NCBI GenBank assembly: GCA_031258615.1
Contig: JAIRMP010000078.1
Span: 1-20,040, forward strand
Source: Spirochaetaceae bacterium
GTDB lineage: Bacteria; Spirochaetota; Spirochaetia; Treponematales; Breznakiellaceae
Length of the DNA stretch: 20,040 nucleotides
Direction: 5' to 3'
The notes beneath the pieces were generated by a model. That model worked only from the letters and a program-made list of their open reading frames with translations. It was not told the origin of the DNA and did no database searches. Positions within the stretch are counted from its first letter, which is position 1, and every line of letters starts with the position of its first letter. This document shows positions 13,305 through 20,040 of the stretch, one piece after another. The position numbers were made by a program, and so were the translations under genes.

Positions 13305-14768
13305 ATGAAAAAGATATTGTTGATAAGTTTGATGTTTTTAACCGTTCCTTTTTTTGTGTATGCTCAAGATGACTATAATGACTCAGGCGGGGAAGCACGG
13401 AATTCCCTGTATAACGAATATACAAGCGCCGATGAGGAAGCAGGCGTAGCGGAAGATGAGAATGACGCGCCGGCAAAACCTGATAAGGCAGCCGCAACGC
13501 TGCGTACCGGCAAGCGTGAATCGCGCCGTTATTTTGAGTTTGGTATTTTAAACCTTAACCTCACTTTGCTCGGTTTGGATATGGGGAATCTATTAAAGGG
13601 TCAGCTTTTTGACTTTAACGGTTTTGACCCGTCAAAGATAAACGATTTTTCAGCCGATGTCGGTATTTTTACGAACCCCATATACTTCAAGGTTTCCGTG
13701 AAGGATTCCTTTAATCTGGATTTTTTTACCGGCGCGGACTTTAAAGCGAATTTTGATCTGCCGTCAAAAACGATAGACACTTTAACAGGCCTAAAGGATA
13801 TGGTAAACACGCCTCCCCCCGAATTCGATCCAGAGGGAGATATTGGGGCGGCTTTTAACGATTACATGGCCCAACTAGATGCTTATATGGCGACACTACA
13901 GGATATAGACGCCAGTATGTCGGCCAGTGTCAGTATGTTTGCGGAAATGGGGCTGGGCGTTTCAAAGACTTTTTTTAACAACCGCTTGTATATACGCGCC
14001 GCCCCTTCCCTGTTTTTCACACTGCTGTATATGGAGCAAAGCGCCGCCAACCTGAAAGGCTATAACAACAAAGATAACGAATACGGTCTTCAAGGCGACG
14101 GCATCATGAAGCTTTATTCCGCATGGGATTTGGACAAGGATGTCAACCCTTTTTCCAGCCCAGGCGTTGACCTTACGCTGGAAGCCTGCTACGCGCTGCT
14201 GCCCATTCTGGACACCGGTATTTCTGTTTCGCATATTCCCGTAATCCCGTCAACATTGAACCACAGCAAATCTATTGATGTTTCGGGCGTAACGATGAAT
14301 GTAAAAGTCCCCTCCAGCCCGGAAGAACTCGCAGATCAGATAATTAATAAACAGGACAACCCGGTTAACATAAACATTCCGGAGACCGAAGACTTGATGA
14401 AGGACAGCGACGATGAGAACAAACAGGTACGGCGTCCAACACGCTTTGACCTTTACGCGCTGGTAAAGCCCTTCAAGTCGCCGGTACTTGTCGTCAGGCC
14501 CGATGTCGGGCTTACAATAAACTCAAGTCTTGCGCCTATGCTGTTTAACTGGGCTCTGGATGTTCAATTCAACGCGCCTAAAATATTTTCAGCCTTTGCC
14601 GGGACCGGCTTGACCGAAACCGTCTGGATGCAGCGCGCCGGTATCATCCTGGATTTTCGCGCCTTCGAAGTTGATATAGCCGCCGCGCTCACAGGTAAGA
14701 CATTTTTGGACTGCTTTTCCGATCAAAAGGGTCTTTCGCTCGGTATCGGCTTTAAACTTGGTTTCTAA
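13305..14768 (+). CDS. Putative outer-membrane beta-barrel protein, 487 aa
   Basis: I recognise no named family. The start at 13305 is chosen because the frame there begins a clear signal peptide (MKKILLISLMFLTVPFFVYA, cleavage before Q), although the frame is open further upstream. After cleavage comes an acidic, low-complexity linker of about 50 residues rich in D, E, N and A. The remainder alternates hydrophobic and polar residues and is rich in aromatic-ended strands (GISVSHIPVIP, VVRPDVGLTINSSLA, VDIAAALTGKTFLD). It ends in GLSLGIGFKLGF, a C-terminal phenylalanine strand typical of barrels inserted by the BAM complex. An outer-membrane location is therefore inferred. It is convergent with argA, with only 27 bases between stop codons and no obvious terminator. 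Confidence 0.7.
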   Translation: MKKILLISLMFLTVPFFVYAQDDYNDSGGEARNSLYNEYTSADEEAGVAEDENDAPAKPDKAAATLRTGKRESRRYFEFGILNLNLTLLGLDMGNLLKGQLFDFNGFDPSKINDFSADVGIFTNPIYFKVSVKDSFNLDFFTGADFKANFDLPSKTIDTLTGLKDMVNTPPPEFDPEGDIGAAFNDYMAQLDAYMATLQDIDASMSASVSMFAEMGLGVSKTFFNNRLYIRAAPSLFFTLLYMEQSAANLKGYNNKDNEYGLQGDGIMKLYSAWDLDKDVNPFSSPGVDLTLEACYALLPILDTGISVSHIPVIPSTLNHSKSIDVSGVTMNVKVPSSPEELADQIINKQDNPVNINIPETEDLMKDSDDENKQVRRPTRFDLYALVKPFKSPVLVVRPDVGLTINSSLAPMLFNWALDVQFNAPKIFSAFAGTGLTETVWMQRAGIILDFRAFEVDIAAALTGKTFLDCFSDQKGLSLGIGFKLGF

Positions 14769-14795
14769 CGCGATAGACATACGGTTTTTGCAAAT

Positions 14796-16133
14796 TCACA
14801 GGTCGAGCGCAAAGATTTTACTCATTCGCTTGTAATCGTAATTTTCACGGCGCAGGCAGGGGAGGCTCTCTATGCCGGCTTCGCGGAAACCGAGCAGTTC
14901 AAACCAGTCCTGGGTCTTTGTCGTAAAAACGAGTACGCGGCGCATACCCAAATTGCGCGCCTTGTCGATCAGATAGTGGACGATACGGCGACCTATATTC
15001 ATGGATGAGTACATTTTGTCAGCGGCAAGGGCCGCGAGTTCGGCCTGACCGTCCCCCAGATCGTGCAGCGCGCCGCAGGCATGTATAGAACCATCAATTA
15101 CATACACAACATAATCATCCTTCTTTTTTTGCACATCCTCCGCGCTGCGCCGTATCAGAATATCCTGGCGCACCAAAGGCTCCATGATGTGTAAAATATC
15201 GGGAATATCGGAATTGCGGATGCCGCGTATAGCCTCGTACTCATCTGCGTACAGCATGGTGCCCGCCCCCAAATTGGTAAACAGTTCATTCAACACCACG
15301 CCTTCTTCCAGGCCGTCTATTATGTGTACACGTTCAACACCCGTCCCGGAAGCGGACAGCGCAAGGCGCAGCATATCGAGGCATTTTTTTTTGCCGGCGT
15401 TTGCTTCCCCGTCATCTTTGTTAAGAAACAGGATTTCTTCTGTTTCATGCGGACTCAGGCGTATTATACGACCGTCAGGCGCGGTGCGGGTGTGGGCCGG
15501 CAGCGTCAGATCCGCTTTTTTCAGGTTATCGCCTTCCGTCACGATAAAAAGTTTTGCCGCGTTCAGCGCGGAGGCAACCGCGACGGCAATTTCGTCACTG
15601 GGTACATTGTACGGTTTGCCTGTGGGACTCCAGCCTATGCAGGGAAGTATCGGTACCATACCCAGATCGAGAATACGTACCAGCGCCCGCGCAAAAATCC
15701 TGTCCACCGTGCCGGTATGTTCCATGTCAACACCGTCCACCACACCGCGCCCCCGCGCCCGTACAAAGTTGCCGGTAACAGCGTCGACACGGCTTGCGGA
15801 AAGCGCCGTCATGTACCGCGTGGCGACATGGAAGGCCGCCATCTCGACAAACGGAATCGCGTTTCCGGCGGTGATACGCTCGCCCCCGGAATATGACGAC
15901 ACGATGTTGTATTTAAGCAGAACCGCGTCTATCCATTCCTTGCAGCCCGGCACAATCACGACACGGATTCCGTTGGCGGTCAGCAGCGCAATATCCTTCA
16001 TTAAGTACGGAAACCCGCGGCCCTCCGTAACCGGAAAATCTATTTTGAACACCATCGTAGAGCCGGTAAAACGGCTTTGATAACCAAATGCCTCACGTAT
16101 AACGTTGATGCGCGGGCTGTATGTTTCGTTCAT
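14796..16133 (-). CDS. argA: N-acetylglutamate synthase (amino-acid N-acetyltransferase), 445 aa
   Basis: First enzyme of arginine biosynthesis, transferring acetyl from acetyl-CoA to glutamate. Two-domain ArgA layout: an N-terminal amino-acid-kinase fold (about 20-290; VVIVPGCKEWIDAVL, ILDLGMVPILPCIGWS, YNVPSDEIAVAVASAL), which is the regulatory domain, and a C-terminal GNAT domain (about 295-445; AADKMYSSMNIGRRIVHYLI, VLVFTTKTQDWFELLGF). Length matches the E. coli type (443). Two starts are possible: a GTG at 16139 that overlaps the pncB stop, and the ATG at 16133, two bases after that stop. The ATG is preferred because GGGTGA sits at a better distance. Either way it is coupled to pncB. It implies that this organism makes its own arginine, unlike the host-dependent pathogenic treponemes. 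Confidence 0.88.
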   Translation of the reverse strand: MNETYSPRINVIREAFGYQSRFTGSTMVFKIDFPVTEGRGFPYLMKDIALLTANGIRVVIVPGCKEWIDAVLLKYNIVSSYSGGERITAGNAIPFVEMAAFHVATRYMTALSASRVDAVTGNFVRARGRGVVDGVDMEHTGTVDRIFARALVRILDLGMVPILPCIGWSPTGKPYNVPSDEIAVAVASALNAAKLFIVTEGDNLKKADLTLPAHTRTAPDGRIIRLSPHETEEILFLNKDDGEANAGKKKCLDMLRLALSASGTGVERVHIIDGLEEGVVLNELFTNLGAGTMLYADEYEAIRGIRNSDIPDILHIMEPLVRQDILIRRSAEDVQKKKDDYVVYVIDGSIHACGALHDLGDGQAELAALAADKMYSSMNIGRRIVHYLIDKARNLGMRRVLVFTTKTQDWFELLGFREAGIESLPCLRRENYDYKRMSKIFALDL

Positions 16134-16135
16134 GC

Positions 16136-17593
16136 TCACATATCACCCAAACATGTTTTTATTAAATCCAGTTTAAGGTCACGCAGTTTCTGCGTGACCG
16201 ATACTTTGTAAATATGCGGATTCAACAGCCGTTTGTAACGTATATCTATCGTTTCAAGCTCCGCGGCACAGTGTTTCTGAAGTTCCGTCAGGGACGGGCT
16301 CAGTGAAATCCGCATTCCCCCTTCGATGCGTTTTTTAAGCAGGGGGAGGGGGGGGGCCTCAAGCGTATGAGAAAAATGGCGGTAGTCAGCCGATGGATGA
16401 TAGAAAACATAATTCTCGCCAGCCGCTAATTCTTCCGCCGCGCCTGGATTGTCAATATCGTCAACTGAAAGAATATCGGCAAGCGCCATTCCATTGCCGT
16501 CCCGCAGGCGCAGCACCTGTTTTACGGCGGGGTTCGTTGTTTTTTCCGGGTTGTCCGAGACCTTGATCGCGGGAACAAGACTGCCCTGCTCGTTTTCGTA
16601 AGCCGCCAGCTTGTAAACGCCGGTAAACGAGGCGTCATCCCCGCCTGTTACCATGCGCGTCCCAACGCCCCAACTGTTTATCGGGACGCCCTGATTCACC
16701 AGTGTTGAAATGATCGACTCATCCAAATCGTTTGAAACCGCAATGGTCGCCTTCTTGCAGCCGGCCTCGTCAAAGGCGCGCCGCACCTCCTGTGAAAGGT
16801 AGTGTATATCACCGGAATCCAGGCGTACGCCGAAACTGCCGCCCTTATCTATTATTTCTTTGCCGACCTTTATCGCGTTTACAACGCCGCTCTTCAACGT
16901 GTCGTACGTGTCGATCAGGAATATAGGGTGAACGGGGTACAGTTCCGCGTACGCGCGGAACGCCTCCTCCTCGTTAGGAAAGCTCATCACCCATGAGTGC
17001 GCCATCGTGCCCATAGGCTTTATGCCGAATTCCTTGGCGGCAAGCGTGTTCGATGTTCCGATAGCGCCGCCTATTATCGCGGCCCGCGAGGCGGACATCG
17101 CGCCGTCAGGCCCCTGCGCCCGGCGGAGGCCGAATTCCATCACGCCGCCCTTCCCGGACGCAAGGTATACCCGCGCCGTCTTTGTCGCAATCAAACTCTG
17201 AAAGTTTATGATGTTGAGCAGCAGCCCTTCTATTACCTGACATTCTATAAGGCTGCCGTCAACCCTTATGAGAGGCTCCTGCGGAAAAACAACGGAACCT
17301 TCGTCCATCGCGTACAGATCGCCCGAAAAATGAAATGTTTTCAGATATTGAAGGAACCCGTCATCAAAAAATTTCAAACTACGCAGGTACGCGATATCGT
17401 CATCCGAAAACGTAAATGTTTTCAAGCGTGTTAGCAGGGTTTCCAGGCCGGCAAATATCGAATAGCCGCCCCTGAACGGATGCTTGCGGAAAAACATTTC
17501 AAAAACAGCCCGCCTGTTTTTATTCTTTTTCCAATAGCCCTGAGCCATAGTCAGCTCATAAAAATCCGTAAAAAGCGCCGAAAGGTTTTCCAT
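16136..17593 (-). CDS. pncB: Nicotinate phosphoribosyltransferase, 485 aa
   Basis: NAD salvage enzyme joining nicotinate and PRPP to give nicotinate mononucleotide, helped by ATP. N-terminal LFTDFYELTMAQGYW is the family's opening signature. The conserved active-site region is GTMAHSWVMSF; H199 is the probable phosphorylated histidine. The type II PRTase core follows, with FLIDTYDTLKSGV, GVRLDSGDI and GVGTRMVTGGD. The length fits the long bacterial form. ATG 17593 is used rather than ATG 17605 because GGAGG stands 5 bases before it. It heads a two-gene unit with argA and draws on PRPP made by prs in this window. Confidence 0.93.
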   Translation of the reverse strand: MENLSALFTDFYELTMAQGYWKKNKNRRAVFEMFFRKHPFRGGYSIFAGLETLLTRLKTFTFSDDDIAYLRSLKFFDDGFLQYLKTFHFSGDLYAMDEGSVVFPQEPLIRVDGSLIECQVIEGLLLNIINFQSLIATKTARVYLASGKGGVMEFGLRRAQGPDGAMSASRAAIIGGAIGTSNTLAAKEFGIKPMGTMAHSWVMSFPNEEEAFRAYAELYPVHPIFLIDTYDTLKSGVVNAIKVGKEIIDKGGSFGVRLDSGDIHYLSQEVRRAFDEAGCKKATIAVSNDLDESIISTLVNQGVPINSWGVGTRMVTGGDDASFTGVYKLAAYENEQGSLVPAIKVSDNPEKTTNPAVKQVLRLRDGNGMALADILSVDDIDNPGAAEELAAGENYVFYHPSADYRHFSHTLEAPPLPLLKKRIEGGMRISLSPSLTELQKHCAAELETIDIRYKRLLNPHIYKVSVTQKLRDLKLDLIKTCLGDM

Positions 17594-17632
17594 AAAAGCC
17601 TCCATAATACTGTCAGAGCGGGCGCGCTATAA

Positions 17633-17638
17633 ATTATA
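17633..17638 (-). promoter_or_regulatory. Possible -10 of the pncB-argA promoter
   Basis: Perfect TATAAT on the minus strand about 40 bases before the pncB start. No good -35 lies at the right spacing, so the call is tentative. Confidence 0.3.
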
Positions 17639-17684
17639 TTCCTTGCGGGATAGGGTACGCCGGCCCTGGTTGAACTATGCCCGC

Positions 17685-17825
17685 TTACCACATCCCGGGC
17701 TTGAAGCCGGCGGGCGGCGGTATAACGCGCACAGTCGCTCCCGTTAATTCAAGCACATAAAATCCCGCTTCGTGTTTGTGCCATAACTTTACCTGCGCAT
17801 AACTATAGCGGAAAAGATAATTTTG
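17685..17825 (-). pseudogene. Gene remnant: C-terminal 46 codons without a start
   Basis: On the minus strand a frame open from 17825 to a TAA at 17685-17687 reads like a genuine protein end: NYLFRYSYAQVKLWHKHEAG followed by FYVLELTGATVRVIPPPAGF and KPGMW. It has aromatic/charged alternation and a natural ending. It contains no upstream ATG, and a stop (17826-17828) lies directly before it, next to a GCAAGCCGC-type repeat. I infer the 3' fragment of a gene broken at about 17826. No family recognised. Confidence 0.5.
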
Positions 17826-17828
17826 TTA

Positions 17829-17999
17829 AATCGGGGGCAAGCCGCAAGCCGCAAACAGCAATTTTACTTCCATGAGGCGGGGGCGGCAAGCGCGGAGCGA
17901 ATATTTTGCCCAAAAGCACGCAGCCGTCAAGCGGCGGCATGGGGCCGGGAGTCGTCCTTGCAAGCCGCTAAGGGGTGAATAGCGGAAGGGTTATGTACA
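17829..17999. other. Repeat-rich spacer before the lipoprotein gene
   Basis: Holds tandem GCAAGCCGC-like copies (about 17839-17857) and a segment at 17952-17980 similar to 6484-6510. Nothing coding is evident. Confidence 0.4.
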
Positions 18000-18028
18000 T
18001 TGACATGAATTTTGAAGAGTTGTATACT
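18000..18028 (+). promoter_or_regulatory. Strong promoter of the lipoprotein gene (leaderless geometry)
   Basis: Consensus TTGACA (18000-18005), an optimal 17-base spacer and TATACT (18023-18028). The -10 ends 6 bases before ATG 18035, so the expected transcription start is the A of the start codon. This is the best promoter match in the window. Confidence 0.75.
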
Positions 18029-18034
18029 TTGACT

Positions 18035-18619
18035 ATGAGGAGGTATAACCATACTGCCATATTGCTTGCTATTGTAACCATGGGTTTTTCGTGTGCGGCT
18101 CCGAAAACGCAGAATAAGCCTGTCGAGACTGAATTTCGTTTGGAGGGTGAAGTTGTTGAATCTGTGGAACAAGCCGAAGCCGTTGAAACTGTTGTTAAGG
18201 TGGAAACTGTAAAGTTTGATCCGTCTTCTGTAACACCGGAAGTCTATCAGGAAACCAGGGAGGACATTTTTCGTTTTGTAGAGAATTTGAACTCTATAAT
18301 CAAAAGCAAGTGTTATTCTTTGTGGATGCAGTATCTTGATACGGACTATTATCAGTATATAAATTCCCCGGACTATTTGCTGGGAATTTCCAAATCAGAA
18401 ATACTTACATCAAGAAAAATAGTTCTATCGAACGCTTACGATTATTTTATCCATGTTGTTGTACCGTCCCGTTCAAATGACAAGGTAGATGATATTGAAT
18501 TCGTAAGTGAAAACAGGATACGGGCCATAAATATCAATAATGGCAAGCGTGTTATATTATACAACCTTGAGAAGACGCAAAGCGGCTGGAAAATAGTTAC
18601 GCCTAATTCTACGGGCTGA
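18035..18619 (+). CDS. Putative lipoprotein, 194 aa
   Basis: Starts MRRYNHTAILLAIVTMGFSC: basic N-terminus, hydrophobic core and a spirochaete-style relaxed lipobox ending at the cysteine (residue 20), followed by AAPKTQNKP. It should be lipid-anchored in the envelope. A Glu/Val-rich stretch (about 30-55: EGEVVESVEQAEAVETVVK) is a likely flexible spacer. A compact alpha/beta domain of about 130 residues follows, ending ENRIRAININNGKRVILYNL and SGWKIVTPN, reminiscent of small SnoaL/NTF2-like folds, though I cannot assign one. The frame is open 20 codons upstream, but only the ATG at 18035 gives a signal sequence, and the promoter lies over the upstream part. The HEAT-repeat gene follows 59 bases later, probably in the same unit. 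Confidence 0.72.
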   Translation: MRRYNHTAILLAIVTMGFSCAAPKTQNKPVETEFRLEGEVVESVEQAEAVETVVKVETVKFDPSSVTPEVYQETREDIFRFVENLNSIIKSKCYSLWMQYLDTDYYQYINSPDYLLGISKSEILTSRKIVLSNAYDYFIHVVVPSRSNDKVDDIEFVSENRIRAININNGKRVILYNLEKTQSGWKIVTPNSTG

Positions 18620-18678
18620 TTATTTCTGTGTTTTGTGCATGGTATTGTTGTTATTTTATTTATTAGGAGAGTAAGAAA

Positions 18679-19386
18679 ATGTTGTATTTACCCAGGAATA
18701 ATAATAATAAATTATTATTAATTGCCGTTTTTTGCGCTTTTGCAAGCGTTACCGCTGCTGCTCAGGATTTATCCGTAGAGGATTCGTACTTACAGAAATC
18801 TGTTGAAAGCATGATTATCAGCGAGCAGGCAAAGTCCGGTGATCGTGAGAATAAATATGCCGCGTTGCAGTACATCAGACAGGCGATAGACAGCGGGCAA
18901 CTTACCGATGATGTACAGGAGATACTGTCCTATATGGCGCTTGAAGGCATACTGAACAAGGTACGCGTAGAGGGGCGTACTTTTAATAACTACCCTGATG
19001 TACGCATGAAGGCGGTAGAATACCTTGGTGATTTAAAGGGCCAAGCGGCGTCGGCTGCACTGATCCGTGTGCTGCTGGTTGAAAATGAACCTCATATTGC
19101 CGCCGAGGCGGTTCGTTCTCTGACAAAACACGGGTTTGGCGAAAATTCTTATGCGCTGGATGTAATACTTTATGTTTTTCGGAAGTATGACAGCAAAATA
19201 CCGAGCAATGTACTGGCTATTTCAGTAATCGATTCCTGTCTCGCGTTTACGGAGGGCGGCGGGGCGAAAAACCCCTGGGTTTACAGTACTTTGCTGCATA
19301 TTTCAAAGAACCCTTCGTATGTAAGACCTGTCCGTGAACATGCAGGCGAAACTTTGGGAAAGGTTTACGCAAAAAACGGCAGCTAG
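18679..19386 (+). CDS. Secreted HEAT-repeat-like protein, 235 aa
   Basis: Signal peptide at residues 1-29: MLYLPRNNNNK, then LLLIAVFCAFASVTAAA, cleavage before QD. The mature part is all helical. It includes paired-helix units such as YPDVRMKAVEYLGDLKGQAA / SAALIRVLLVENEPHIAAEA / VRSLTKHG, which fit HEAT-like repeats used for protein binding. A periplasmic scaffolding role is inferred, with no known partner. AGGAG stands 9 bases before the ATG. The codons for NNNNK and the following leucines form an A+T-rich (AAT)n/(ATT)n palindrome at about 18699-18724, which could fold at the start of the message. The gene probably shares the upstream lipoprotein promoter. Confidence 0.75.
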   Translation: MLYLPRNNNNKLLLIAVFCAFASVTAAAQDLSVEDSYLQKSVESMIISEQAKSGDRENKYAALQYIRQAIDSGQLTDDVQEILSYMALEGILNKVRVEGRTFNNYPDVRMKAVEYLGDLKGQAASAALIRVLLVENEPHIAAEAVRSLTKHGFGENSYALDVILYVFRKYDSKIPSNVLAISVIDSCLAFTEGGGAKNPWVYSTLLHISKNPSYVRPVREHAGETLGKVYAKNGS

Positions 19387-19443
19387 CAGCCTGCTGCGCT
19401 TACAGGAGTTTGCGGGAAAAAAAATCACCTTGCAGGCGATTTT

Positions 19444-19617
19444 ATGCGTAAAGCGCGGCAAACTACCGGCGATTATTACCAACTGCGTGAATCTGCTCCT
19501 TGCCGCGAACAATTCGTGATTCAATATGACATGAATCGTATCATTATCACTTGTCCGGATTTCAGTGAAAAATTGTTTAATATTTGCGGTGTACCCCCCC
19601 CCCCCCCTGGTGTTTAA
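19444..19617 (+). CDS. Small ORF running into a C14 tract, 57 aa, tentative
   Basis: Reads MRKARQTTGDYYQLRESAPC onward to KLFNICGV and then five prolines from the C tract, before GV and a TAA. The amino-acid composition before the tract looks protein-like, but there is no clear ribosome binding site and no recognised family. Removing one C (or adding two) would shift the frame into LVFKTKNETPLMM and extend it by more than 80 codons. It is in the same frame as the HEAT gene, 57 bases past its TAG. The opposite strand is also open here, so the coding sense is uncertain. Confidence 0.35.
   Translation: MRKARQTTGDYYQLRESAPCREQFVIQYDMNRIIITCPDFSEKLFNICGVPPPPPGV
19594..19607 (+). repeat. Homopolymeric tract of 14 C
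   Basis: Uninterrupted C14, the longest homopolymer in the window. Such tracts slip during replication and act as phase-variation switches in many bacteria; poly-G/C tracts are known near variable genes of Treponema pallidum. It could also be a sequencing or assembly length error. Confidence 0.9.
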
Positions 19618-19710
19618 GACAAAAAATGAAACACCATTAATGATGACAGTTATAAACAGCAGCAGGGAATATTCATACCAATCCGGCATCCATGAAAGAA
19701 GGAATATGGA

Positions 19711-19745
19711 GCAACAAAAAGCCCCGGCAGGTTCACCTGCCGGGG
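19711..19745 (-). terminator. Rho-independent terminator for the right-edge gene
   Basis: Minus strand reads CCCCGGCAGG-TGAA-CCTGCCGGGG (10-bp perfect stem) followed by CTTTTTGTT. It is oriented to end transcripts from the minus-strand gene entering at 20040, about 120 bases after that gene's stop. Confidence 0.8.
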
Positions 19746-19772
19746 TGTCCTGCCGGGGCCGGAAGCCGCTTG

Positions 19773-19793
19773 GACAACCGCTTTGCGGTTGTC
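19773..19793. repeat. Hairpin related to the second hairpin of the composite repeat
   Basis: GACAACCG-CTTTG-CGGTTGTC. It equals the hairpin at 559-579 except that one G-C pair has become A-T, with both sides changed. CCGCAAACT follows at 19795-19803, matching the repeat's outer arm. Confidence 0.6.
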
Positions 19794-19862
19794 TCCGCAA
19801 ACTTCAGGACTTTTCCCCGGCCAAGGCAAGCTCGTTTGCCCGCAAACTTGTTTGTCCCGCGG

Positions 19863-20040
19863 TTAGGTCGAATAATGCAGGTGCATCGTAGCGGAAGAAT
19901 TGGGTTTGCTGTGCACCGTTACGGTTATGGTTGTAGACGTCCAAAAGTTCGTTTTGATGCTTTGGCTGATGGTAGCGCCGGGAGCAATACCGGTCCACGA
20001 AAAGTCCTGCGAATAATTCGTATGCAGATGGATGTCAAAC
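19863..20040 (-). CDS. C-terminal 58 residues of a gene continuing past the right edge
   Basis: The minus strand is open from the window edge to a TAA at 19865-19863. It reads FDIHLHTNYSQDFSWTGIAP, then GATISQSIKTNFWTSTTITV, ending in MHLHYST. The product is rich in Thr, Ser and aromatic residues in alternating beta-strand patterns, like the end of an extracellular or surface beta-sandwich protein. I recognise no family. A terminator 118 bases downstream in the right orientation supports this as a real gene end. The start lies outside the window. Confidence 0.65.
   Translation of the reverse strand, partial: FDIHLHTNYSQDFSWTGIAPGATISQSIKTNFWTSTTITVTVHSKPNSSATMHLHYST

Noticed and set aside
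15184..16080. 298-codon plus-strand frame across argA
   Set aside because: Antisense to the GNAT and kinase domains of argA; Ser/Arg-rich with no motif.
17640..17980. tRNA or small RNA gene upstream of the lipoprotein
   Set aside because: No cloverleaf or T-loop sequence was found; the hairpins present are short repeat units.
18036..18043. GAGGAGG just inside the lipoprotein gene as a ribosome binding site for a later start
   Set aside because: No in-frame start lies 5-12 bases downstream; the first alternative (TTG at 18062) is too far and would cut the signal peptide.
19384..19444. Stop-codon readthrough joining the HEAT gene to the small ORF
   Set aside because: The frames agree and no stop intervenes, but the linking 19 codons look like repeat-derived sequence and nothing suggests recoding at the TAG.
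19303..19800. 165-codon minus-strand frame spanning the poly-C region
   Set aside because: It overlaps the 3' end of the HEAT gene and reads the terminator and hairpin repeats as protein. Its hydrophobic patch may be antisense artefact. Kept only as a doubt about coding sense.

Overview
The window looks like a chromosomal segment of a free-living or gut-associated spirochaete, most probably a Treponema of the termite-gut type. This rests on general resemblance of the proteins: a long ribose-phosphate pyrophosphokinase, a flagellar rod protein, a lipoprotein with a relaxed lipobox, a HEAT-repeat secreted protein, an outer-membrane barrel-like protein, and an FchA/FolD folate pair as used by acetogens. 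It is an inference, because no rRNA or tRNA lies in the window. Most genes are GC-rich. The toxin-antitoxin block, the gene at 3577-4344 and the 3' third carry noticeably more A+T.

Layout, left to right. 1-431: retropepsin-like aspartic protease (-), with a ribosome binding site for a further gene off the left edge. 693-3215: prs and an FGGY sugar kinase (+), the kinase ending inside a dispersed repeat. 3177-3540: repeat cluster. 3577-4344: hypothetical gene apparently missing its 5' end. 4417-5042: VapBC module (-) between two copies of one palindrome. 5216-5320: a bare signal peptide ORF. 5535-6380: flagellar rod protein (-). 6680-7984: archaeal-type AspRS (-). 8162-9706: fchA and folD (+), closed by a strong terminator. 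9840-10217: secreted BOF protein (-). 10644-13240: SpoU-type RNA methyltransferase and a glycosyltransferase-like/zinc-ribbon/methyltransferase fusion (-). 13305-14768: putative outer-membrane protein (+). 14796-17593: pncB and argA (-). 17685-17825: a gene remnant (-). 18035-19386: lipoprotein and HEAT-repeat protein (+). 19444-19617: small ORF running into a C14 tract. 19863-20040: 3' end of another gene (-) entering from the right.

The genes are mainly housekeeping: PRPP supply (prs) and NAD salvage that consumes PRPP (pncB), one-carbon folate chemistry (fchA, folD), arginine biosynthesis (argA), tRNA charging, rRNA/tRNA methylation, motility and envelope proteins. The most interesting signals are (a) a FolD lacking the residues needed for cyclohydrolase activity, next to a separate cyclohydrolase; (b) a three-part GT/Zn/methyltransferase fusion; (c) several genes whose only visible promoter places the transcription start on the start codon, suggesting leaderless mRNAs; (d) a poly-C tract that could switch reading frames; and (e) families of hairpin repeats with compensatory base changes that sit at gene ends and flank the toxin-antitoxin module. 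I saw no tRNA, rRNA, CRISPR array, complete insertion sequence or prophage.
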